Shown one piece after another: positions 57,900-64,000 of a stretch of DNA of 64,000 nucleotides. The stretch's first letter is position 1, and each line of letters opens with the position of its first letter. Position numbers and translations under genes: made by a program. Location: positions 1 to 64,000 of the forward strand of contig NZ_BNBB01000011.1 of assembly GCF_014654615.1 (NCBI RefSeq), written 5' to 3'. Source of the stretch: Streptosporangium violaceochromogenes (lineage in GTDB: Bacteria > Actinomycetota > Actinomycetes > Streptosporangiales > Streptosporangiaceae). A model generated the notes under the pieces. That model made no database searches. It had not been told where the DNA came from and was given only the letters and a program-made list of their open reading frames with translations.

Positions 57900-60044
57900 T
57901 CAGGTGAGCAGTACGGGAACACCCGCCTCCCAGCGGGCCTGACGGGAGGCGGCCGACAGGCACAGCAGCGGGCGGGCGCCGTCGAGACCCAGCTCGCGGA
58001 GCCGGCGGGCCAGCGGATGGGCCGACGGCCCGACGGTCAGCCGCACCCGCGGCGCGAGGTGGGCCCGGCCCGCGCCGCGGGTTCGTACGCTCCAGCGCAG
58101 CGCGCCGCCCGCGTGACGGGCGTAGCCGACCAGGTCGCGGTCGCCCAGCGGCAGCCCGGGGCCGAGGGCCCCGCCCAGGGTGAGGATCCGGTCGCCGGGG
58201 CCGCCGGCCACGACCCGCGCGCCCCCGGCACCGAGCTCGAACTCCAGCGGCGCCTGGTACGGCTCGCCGCCCCAGAGCCTCGGCGCCACGGCGGCGACGA
58301 TCTCGGCGTCGACCACCGAGCCGGCCAGCAGGCTGCCCGAGCGCCGCCGGTCGGCGCCGCGCAGCAGCTCGGGCCGGACGCGCCCCGCCCCACGCCGCCA
58401 CGGATCGGGCACGACGACCCCGAGGTGAAGCTCGTGATAGCCACCGAGGCTGGTCCGCCGGTTCCACGCGGCGTGCACGGCGACCAGGGAGCGCCCGCCG
58501 ATCCGTACGGCGGGGCCGAGACCGCTCTCGTCCAGCAGACCGGCCACGGCGGCCGGATCCGCGGCGAAGTAGGCGGTGAGGGCGGCGCCGTCCCGGCACC
58601 GGATCGGCAGCTCCACCGTCCCCGCGGGGGTGTCGGCCGGGTAGGTGGGCACGGTGAGGAACGGAAAGCCCTCGGGAGAGGGGACGCGGTCGAACAGAAG
58701 GTAGGCCTGCGAGCGGACGACCGGGCCCCGGTAGGGGGCGAACCGCTCGTCGATCCGCTCACGGGCCTCCGGCAGGTCGTCGGCGAGGTTGGCGATGTAG
58801 TGCTCGATGCCGTGGCAGATCGGGAACAGGTGCGTGGAGTCGAAGTAGTCGACCACGTACCAGCCGGGGTGCAGGTCGAAGCAGCCTCCGGCGCCCTGCC
58901 CGTCGAGGGTGGGGACGATGTCGTGCTGGTTGGTGACGCTGGCGACCCAGGTGCGCGGGTCGGCGGGTTTCTTGAAGTCGACGGGCGAGCCGACGGCGAC
59001 GACGTGGGTGACGGTGTGGCGGGCGCAGAACTCCGCGTCCTGCGCGAGGTTCATGACGGCCGCGCCGCCGGCGCTGTGCCCGATGAGGGCCAGCTCGGCC
59101 CCCGGGGGCAGGCCGTAGTCGCCGACGGCCTTGATCAGGGCACGGCTGTAGGGGCTGCCGGCCAGGACGGCGCTGCTGAAGGCGCCGAGGAGGTCCTGGG
59201 GGGAGGCGTTGTCGGGCTGTCCCGCCCGCATGCCGGGCGCCTGCAGGACGTGACGCACCACTCCGTCGGGGCCCCTGACGCTCTGGATGATCGCCCGCCC
59301 GGTCGTGCCGATCACGGCGATGTTGCCCAGGAAGCCGAGCAGCGACCCGTGGGAGCTCAGCCGCCTGGACTCGGCGGCGGTCAGGCCGGTGCGGCGGGCG
59401 GCCCCCTCCCCGGTGTCGAGGGCCGCGACGGCCCTGTTGCTCATGCCGGTGACGGGGTCGGCGCCGGCGTAGCCTCTGCCGGTCGCTATCTGCCAGGCGG
59501 CGGTGTCGTTGAGCGGGTTCTCGTCCAGCAGCGCCCGCAGGGCGAGGACCTCGCCGAAGACCGGGGCGAGCTCGCTGAGGGTGCGCACCGCGCCCCGGTC
59601 CTTGATCAGGGCGCGCAGCGCGCGGACGGCCTCCAGGTCGCGGTCGGCGGCGGCCGCCTCGATGAGACGGCTCAACATGGGGTCACCGGTCAGCTCGGGG
59701 TGGTCCAGGGCGACGGCGGCGATCCGCAGCCGCAGCGAGGTGGCCAGGACGCGCACGGCCAGGCTCTCGGCGCCCGCCAGGACGCCCAGCCGGGCCGCCA
59801 GGGTGCCCAGCCGCCCTCCGGCGGGGGCGTACCCGAGCCCCCGGCCGTTGGTGACCGCGCGGAGCAGGGCGCGCCCCGCCCGGCAGCCCGCGGCGGGGGC
59901 ACGCGGCAGCGCGCCGAGGACGGCGCGGTCGGTGATCGCGGCCGTGGTGTGGGCGGCCGCCTCCTGGATCGTGATCCCGATGTCGGCCAGCTCGCGGGCG
60001 GCGGCGCGCAGCAGCCCGGCGGCGGGGCCCGGTTCCTCGCTCAC
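57900..60044 (-). CDS. multidomain alpha/beta-hydrolase (GHSAGG lipase) with helical N-terminus and ADC-like C-terminal region
   Basis: The GTG start overlaps the stop of the COX-like gene (GTGA). The 714-aa protein has a helical N-terminal region (~1-160) and a hydrolase domain with the nucleophile in LALIGHSAGGAAVMNLA (Ser ~324), an acid candidate in TNQHDIVPTLDG and a His in HLFPICHGIEHY. The C-terminal ~250 residues (GTVELPIRCRDGAALTAYFA, YHELHLGVVVPDPWR, RLWGGEPYQAPLEFE) faintly resemble acetoacetate-decarboxylase-like domains. It lacks a signal peptide. In an operon with a fatty-acid-dioxygenase-like enzyme it would be the lipid hydrolase that supplies free acyl substrate. Confidence 0.7.
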   Translation of the reverse strand: MSEEPGPAAGLLRAAARELADIGITIQEAAAHTTAAITDRAVLGALPRAPAAGCRAGRALLRAVTNGRGLGYAPAGGRLGTLAARLGVLAGAESLAVRVLATSLRLRIAAVALDHPELTGDPMLSRLIEAAAADRDLEAVRALRALIKDRGAVRTLSELAPVFGEVLALRALLDENPLNDTAAWQIATGRGYAGADPVTGMSNRAVAALDTGEGAARRTGLTAAESRRLSSHGSLLGFLGNIAVIGTTGRAIIQSVRGPDGVVRHVLQAPGMRAGQPDNASPQDLLGAFSSAVLAGSPYSRALIKAVGDYGLPPGAELALIGHSAGGAAVMNLAQDAEFCARHTVTHVVAVGSPVDFKKPADPRTWVASVTNQHDIVPTLDGQGAGGCFDLHPGWYVVDYFDSTHLFPICHGIEHYIANLADDLPEARERIDERFAPYRGPVVRSQAYLLFDRVPSPEGFPFLTVPTYPADTPAGTVELPIRCRDGAALTAYFAADPAAVAGLLDESGLGPAVRIGGRSLVAVHAAWNRRTSLGGYHELHLGVVVPDPWRRGAGRVRPELLRGADRRRSGSLLAGSVVDAEIVAAVAPRLWGGEPYQAPLEFELGAGGARVVAGGPGDRILTLGGALGPGLPLGDRDLVGYARHAGGALRWSVRTRGAGRAHLAPRVRLTVGPSAHPLARRLRELGLDGARPLLCLSAASRQARWEAGVPVLLT

Positions 60045-61633
60045 GGCTCCGCCCGCCGGGTCATGCCGACGAAGCGGGGGCGGGGGTCCTCGGGGACGTT
60101 GCGGTGCAGCAGGTCCGAGAGCGTCCGCGTGGCCGCGATGACCTTCCAGCCGTGCGGGGAGAAGGTCTCGGGGCGAAACACCCTTGGGGCCAGCAGCGGG
60201 TTGGTCAGCGCCTGGGAGAAGGCGTCGATGGCGATGATCTTCGTCAGGAGCGGTGGGAGTATGGCGTCGGGGGAGCCGGGCTCCTCGGCGAACAGGCCGA
60301 CGTACAGGTCGAGGTCGTCGGCGCCGCGGTAGAGCTCGCGCAGCGCGGCGACGACCCGCTCGTCGCCGGAGACGTGCTCGAAGGCGCGTACCGGGGGAAA
60401 ACCGCAGTGCGCGCGGTAGCCGTTGTAGGGGGCGAGGTCGAGAGCGCGCGCGTCGGCGATGCTGGCCACGTCCACCTCCCGCAGAAGGGGGTCGGTGTTG
60501 AACAGGCCGATACGGCCGGCGCGCTGGAGGGACGCCTCCTCGAAGAGCCGGCCGAGGCCGGGGCCGGGGATCAGCGCGCCGGCGACCAGGGTCTGCGCCA
60601 TCGGCAGCTCACGGCCGCCCACCACCAGGCGGGAGGGGATGAGGCCGTGCCAGCGGTAGACGAGGTTGAACTCCACCGAGGCCCAGTTCTGGCGGTGCCA
60701 GGGCGCGCGGGCCAGCGTCGACGACAGGCGGGGGTCCAGGAAGAAGCGGAAGTGGTAGGGGGTGATGTGGTTGACGTACTCCTCCGTCATCACCTTGATG
60801 AGCAGCACGATGAGGATGTTCCGGGTCGTCTGGAAGAGCCGCTCGTCGTCCCAGCCCGGGTGGTGTCCGGCCAGCAGGCGGGCCACCCTGTTGTGCTCGC
60901 GCAGGAACAGCACCGTGAGCATGGTGAAGCCGATCTGGATGTTGCCCCGGTCGCTGCCGGTCGCGAACAGGGTGTCGCGCCGGGCGCCGGTGAGCTCGGC
61001 GAAGCGGATCACGCTCAGCGGGGCGAACTCCGGTTTGATCTCGCCGTTCTCGCAGAGGTGGGGCGGGAACTCCCCCCCGTCGAGGATCTGGCTCTTGAGC
61101 AGCCCGCCCTCGAACGTGCGCAAGGAGGCGGTCGCCGCGTCGTCGAGGCCGTAGAGCTGGTTCAGGTCGATGTGGTGGTTGGAGCTGTTCCTGCGCGGGT
61201 CGCGGGGGACGTTGACGTCGCCGCGCAGGAAGCCGTCGGTGAACCACTGGGCGAAGTAGGCGAACAGCACGGTGGAGCGCGGGCAGGGGATCATGGTGTC
61301 GCCCCGGGTGAACAGGTCGGCGGCCCGCTCGGGGGTGGGCCGGCCGCTGTCGTCCGCGGGAACCGGCGGCAGATGACGGCCGCTGTAGGTACGGTCGGTC
61401 AGCGAGGCCCACGAGGTGTAGCCGGCCATGGTGCTCAGCGGTTCGGGACGCGGGGGCATCTCGCCGACCGCCTGGTCGATCAGCGAGGCGTTCAGGCGGC
61501 GCCGTACCGGCTCGACGGCCTGAAGGATCTCCCAGAGCGCCCGGCCGCGGGTCAGGGCCAGGAACTTGAGCCGGTTGGCGGCGCCGTCGACGGCGACGCT
61601 CCGCGCCCTCGTTCTTCCGCCGGGCATCGTCAT
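60041..61633 (-). CDS. cyclooxygenase-like (PGHS-type) heme peroxidase/dioxygenase
   Basis: ATG 61633 overlaps the P450 stop (ATGA). The 530-aa protein follows animal prostaglandin H synthase over its catalytic domain: FAYFAQWFTDGF (distal region), IDLNQLYG, LKSQILDGGEFPP, FLREHNRVARLL, RLFQTTRNILIVLLIKVMTE then EYV, and EFNLVYRWHGLIPS. The radical Tyr (Tyr326, PGHS Tyr385) and proximal His (His329, PGHS His388) are present, and AFSQAL matches the FSL around PGHS Ser530. Gln129 is kept, but the distal His (PGHS His207) is Asp133, so peroxidase activity should be weak or absent. It lacks the EGF and membrane-binding domains. Fatty-acid dioxygenation is the predicted reaction. Confidence 0.85.
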   Translation of the reverse strand: MTMPGGRTRARSVAVDGAANRLKFLALTRGRALWEILQAVEPVRRRLNASLIDQAVGEMPPRPEPLSTMAGYTSWASLTDRTYSGRHLPPVPADDSGRPTPERAADLFTRGDTMIPCPRSTVLFAYFAQWFTDGFLRGDVNVPRDPRRNSSNHHIDLNQLYGLDDAATASLRTFEGGLLKSQILDGGEFPPHLCENGEIKPEFAPLSVIRFAELTGARRDTLFATGSDRGNIQIGFTMLTVLFLREHNRVARLLAGHHPGWDDERLFQTTRNILIVLLIKVMTEEYVNHITPYHFRFFLDPRLSSTLARAPWHRQNWASVEFNLVYRWHGLIPSRLVVGGRELPMAQTLVAGALIPGPGLGRLFEEASLQRAGRIGLFNTDPLLREVDVASIADARALDLAPYNGYRAHCGFPPVRAFEHVSGDERVVAALRELYRGADDLDLYVGLFAEEPGSPDAILPPLLTKIIAIDAFSQALTNPLLAPRVFRPETFSPHGWKVIAATRTLSDLLHRNVPEDPRPRFVGMTRRAEP

Positions 61634-62937
61634 CCCTCCCGTCTCTCGGGACCGAGACCGAGGACGAACCTGTCGGGGAAGACACCGTGCGAGCGGAGCA
61701 TCTCGCCCTCGGGAGGCGCGAGCAGGCGCACCCCGGGGCGCAGCAGCAGACGGCGTACGGTCTCGCAGACGACGGCCCTGGCCGGGTGCACGCCGAGGCA
61801 GGCGTGGTGGCCGTGGCCGAAGAACATCCGGTGGTGTCCGGGCCGGTCGGCGCGGAACTCCTCCGGCTCCTCCACCACGTCGGCGTCGAACATGGCCGAG
61901 GCCGGCGAGGCCAGCACGAACGTGCCCGCAGGGATCGGGGTGGCGCGCGGGGTGCCGGCGGCCAGGACGTGGTCGCGCTCGCACAGTCGGGGAAGCAGTT
62001 TGAAGAAGGGGTTGAACCGCAGCGCCTCCCAGACGTAGCCGTCGAAGCGCGCGAGGTCGGGGCCCGCGGCGGCCTCGACGGCGCGGGCCAGCACCCGCGG
62101 GCGCAGCAGGAGCTGCTCGACGGCCTCGGCCATGGCCCCGGGGGCGCTCTCCACGAATCCGAGCGGCAGCCCCGCCATGTTGATCACGATGCGCTCGTCG
62201 CCGTCGTCGAGGCCGGCGGGCAGGACGGTGGCGCAGAGCCGCCCGAAGACGTCGCCGGGCGGCCCCTGCCCGGGGCGGGCGGCGGCCCTGATCTCGGCGA
62301 GCCGGCCGCGCAGGTGGGCCGTCATCTCCGCGCCGGCGCGGACCGAGGCGGCCTGGACCTCCGGGTCGCCGGTGAAGTTGGCGAAGCCGTCGGTGACGAT
62401 CGCCCGGCACCACCGGGAGAGGGTCAGGGGGTCGGGCCCGGGAAGACCGAAGTATTCGGCGCACACGCCCAGGGCCACGGGACGGAACAGGTCGTGGACC
62501 GCCTCGACGCGGCCGCGCGGCCAGGCGGCGTCGAGCGCCTCGTCGGCGACGCGCCCCGCCAGCGCGCGCACCCCGGCCACGTCGCCGGGCGGGAGCATGA
62601 CCCGCATCAGCCCCTTGTCCCGCCAGTTCGTCGGGGTGGCGTCCCTGGAGAGCATGAACGGCCCGCCCAGCGCGGCCTCCAGGCGCGGGCCGAAGGCGCG
62701 GACGGTGAAGACCTCCTCGTGGGAGAGCACCTCGGTGACGTCGGCGAAGCGGGTCACGACCGTGAAGGCGGGCGTGACGAAGATCGGCCGCCGTTCGCGG
62801 AGCTCGGCGAACAGGGCGCGCCAGTCGGTGCGGATCCACTCGCGGACGAGGCCGGACGCCGACACCGGATCACGGGCCAGGGCCTCCTCATACCGCTCCA
62901 GATGGCCGCCCGCGGTCGCCCGGTCGACAACGCCCAT
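61630..62937 (-). CDS. atypical cytochrome P450, candidate hydroperoxide/endoperoxide-rearranging enzyme
   Basis: The ATG at 62937 (GGAAGG nine bases upstream) is preferred over TTG 62943. The 435-aa protein has the ExxR pair (EALR, 304-307) and the heme Cys380 in MFFGHGHHACLGVHPAR. Where ordinary P450s have the I-helix (A/G)Gx(D/E)T oxygen-activation motif, it has NMAGLPLGFVESAPGAM, with no acid-alcohol pair. That loss is characteristic of P450s that rearrange peroxides without O2 or reductant (CYP74, prostacyclin/thromboxane synthase, DOX-fused CYPs). It is first in the operon, with ATGA coupling to the COX-like gene. Confidence 0.83.
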   Translation of the reverse strand: MGVVDRATAGGHLERYEEALARDPVSASGLVREWIRTDWRALFAELRERRPIFVTPAFTVVTRFADVTEVLSHEEVFTVRAFGPRLEAALGGPFMLSRDATPTNWRDKGLMRVMLPPGDVAGVRALAGRVADEALDAAWPRGRVEAVHDLFRPVALGVCAEYFGLPGPDPLTLSRWCRAIVTDGFANFTGDPEVQAASVRAGAEMTAHLRGRLAEIRAAARPGQGPPGDVFGRLCATVLPAGLDDGDERIVINMAGLPLGFVESAPGAMAEAVEQLLLRPRVLARAVEAAAGPDLARFDGYVWEALRFNPFFKLLPRLCERDHVLAAGTPRATPIPAGTFVLASPASAMFDADVVEEPEEFRADRPGHHRMFFGHGHHACLGVHPARAVVCETVRRLLLRPGVRLLAPPEGEMLRSHGVFPDRFVLGLGPERREG

Positions 62938-63167
62938 GCGCAAGGCCCTTCCGTGGGAAACCGTGGTGAACGGAGATCGTCACGTTGTGTAGCCACAATC
63001 TAGGCGGGGGTGACATCGTTGCTTGATGACTACCGTATGGATTGTTTTAGTTCCTCTGAGTGATTAACACGTCACCCTCCGGCCACTGCCGTACGGCGGG
63101 AGGGCGGCCGTTGAATGGGGCGCCGGGTCGTCTTCACCGAGTCACAGGGAGGCAGCGTGACCCCGTC
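62938..63167. promoter_or_regulatory. divergent control region of the P450-COX-lipase operon and the desaturase
   Basis: About 230 bp separate the two divergent starts. An inverted repeat TTGTG-TAGC-CACAA lies at 62985-62998, 48 bp from the P450 start. The region 62980-63070 is AT-richer (CCGTATGGATTGTTTTAG). A GGGAGG at 63147-63152 precedes a 4-codon frame (GTG 63157, stop at 63169) and then the desaturase start. Confidence 0.5.
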
Positions 63168-64000
63168 GTGACCGCGTCGCGCCCATCGCGCCCGTCGCCC
63201 GCGTCGCGCCCCCCGCGGCGGGGCACGGCGGAGACGGTGACGGTCACCACCGGCCGCCGCGCCGCCTACCTCGTCCTCCTGGTGGTGCTGCCGGTGCTGC
63301 TGTTGGCCCTGGCCGTGCCCGCCGTCTGGGGGTGGGGGGTCGGCCCGCGTGACGTGGTCATCGCCGCCGTGATGTACCTCGTCAGCGTCTTCGGGATCGC
63401 CATCGGCTACCACCGGCTCCTGACCCACCGGTCCTTCCGGTGCCGCAGGCCGCTGCGCGTCGCGCTCATGCTGGCCGGCGGCATGGCCGTCGAGGGGCCG
63501 GTCACGCTCTGGGCGGCCGAGCACCGCCGCCACCACAAGTACGCCGACCGCGAGGGCGACCCGCACTCGCCGTGGCGGTACGGCGACGGCGGCCTGGCGC
63601 TGCTGCGCGGCATGGCGCACGCCCACGTCGGCTGGTTCTACACCGCGCGCCGCCGTTCCAGCCGCGCGCACTGGGTGCCGGACCTGCTGGCCGATCCGGA
63701 CGTACGGCGGTTCGACGCCGCCTACCCCGCCGTCGCGGCGCTGTCGTTCGCGCTGCCCGCCGCGGCGGGCGGGCTGTGGTCGATGTCGTGGGCGGGCGCG
63801 TGGTCCGCCCTCTTCTGGGGCGGGCTGGTCCGCTACGCCGTGGTGCACCACGTCACCTGGTCGGTCAACTCCGTCGCCCACACCTTCGGCGAGCGCCCGT
63901 TCCGCACCAGAGACCGCTCGTCGAACGTGCCCTGGGTGGCGATCCTGACCCTTGGCGAGGGCTGGCACAACTGGCATCACGTGGAGCCGGCCTGCGCCCG
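63168..64000 (+). CDS. fatty-acid (acyl-CoA delta-9-type) desaturase, cut by the right edge
   Basis: Reading from GTG 63168, about 277 residues are visible. Hydrophobic spans AAYLVLLVVLPVLLLALAVP and ALSFALPAAAGGLWSM alternate with the three His boxes of membrane desaturases: HRLLTH, EHRRHH and GEGWHNWHHVEP. The order and spacing match stearoyl-CoA-type desaturases. The N-terminus (SRPSRPSPASRPPRR) is basic and poorly conserved, so the start is uncertain. Its divergent placement next to the COX-like operon suggests that it makes the unsaturated acyl chain that the dioxygenase uses. Confidence 0.88.
   Translation, partial: MTASRPSRPSPASRPPRRGTAETVTVTTGRRAAYLVLLVVLPVLLLALAVPAVWGWGVGPRDVVIAAVMYLVSVFGIAIGYHRLLTHRSFRCRRPLRVALMLAGGMAVEGPVTLWAAEHRRHHKYADREGDPHSPWRYGDGGLALLRGMAHAHVGWFYTARRRSSRAHWVPDLLADPDVRRFDAAYPAVAALSFALPAAAGGLWSMSWAGAWSALFWGGLVRYAVVHHVTWSVNSVAHTFGERPFRTRDRSSNVPWVAILTLGEGWHNWHHVEPACA

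Noticed and set aside
63157..63171. Four-codon GTG frame before the desaturase as a leader peptide
   Set aside because: Too short to support; it may only reflect uncertainty about the desaturase start.

Overview
The window is high-GC DNA with SD-led genes, many GTG starts, ECF sigma factors paired with YCII or SnoaL-type partners, an actinomycete integrative-conjugative (AICE) backbone and dense secondary metabolism. This points to a filamentous actinomycete, most likely Streptosporangiales-like, although genus cannot be fixed from the sequence alone.

Region 1 (1-16.3 kb) is accessory. A minus-strand AICE module runs gntR > pra-like > traB/FtsK > small ORF > rep (cut by the left edge). With it travel an XRE-Nudix-like gene, a cupin, and a two-gene immunity-like unit: a small effector-like protein followed by an NB-ARC/TPR NOD-like receptor (NLR). 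The two carry matching amyloid-like motifs. Two copies of the 3' half of a tRNA-Lys(UUU) gene (10229 and 13362) mark stacked integrations, and each lies just downstream of an integrase relic. Between them are an IS with a frameshifted rve transposase and a three-gene RHH/unknown/XRE module whose XRE helix-turn-helix carries a 15-bp tandem duplication. Right of the second copy is a DprA-phosphoribosyltransferase pair resembling the ShosTA toxin-antitoxin/defence system.

Region 2 (16.5-27.6 kb) holds chromosomal-type genes: a YCII + ECF42 pair, an ECF41-type sigma factor with an NDH-2-like oxidoreductase, a DUF2238 membrane protein, an MFS pump, an autoregulated TetR-P450 operon with a perfect operator, a divergent XRE-cupin/methyltransferase pair, and a TetR.

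Region 3 (27.7-38.7 kb) is a carbohydrate or sugar-acid catabolic locus: RidA, a D-threonine-aldolase-like enzyme, an ABC sugar importer (ATPase, two permeases, binding lipoprotein), a putative glycosidase, an SMP-30 lactonase, an FCD-type GntR regulator and a PfkB kinase. A TetR/FAD-monooxygenase operon follows.

Region 4 (40.6-52.7 kb) looks like an unusual biosynthetic cluster built from discrete fatty-acid-synthase-like parts: ACP, enoyl-ACP reductase and a ThDP enzyme (leftward), diverging from an adenylate-forming-ligase/aldehyde-dehydrogenase fusion, a ketosynthase, an amidinotransferase, an SDR lacking its catalytic Tyr, an MFS exporter and an alpha-oxoamine synthase (rightward). The shared 450-bp control region has two good promoters and three copies of a GTCCGAAAAT element. 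The product is predicted to be a guanidino-bearing acyl/aminoketone-type metabolite; I do not recognise the pathway.

Region 5 (52.8-64 kb) carries two Nudix-type genes, a secreted type-B carboxylesterase and a flavin amine oxidase behind a strong inverted repeat. It ends with a translationally coupled leftward operon P450 > cyclooxygenase-like heme peroxidase > GHSAGG lipase > WXG100-like small protein, divergent from a fatty-acid desaturase cut by the right edge. Lipase, desaturase, COX-like dioxygenase and an atypical P450 together are the parts list of an oxylipin (prostanoid-like) pathway, which is the most striking inference in the window.
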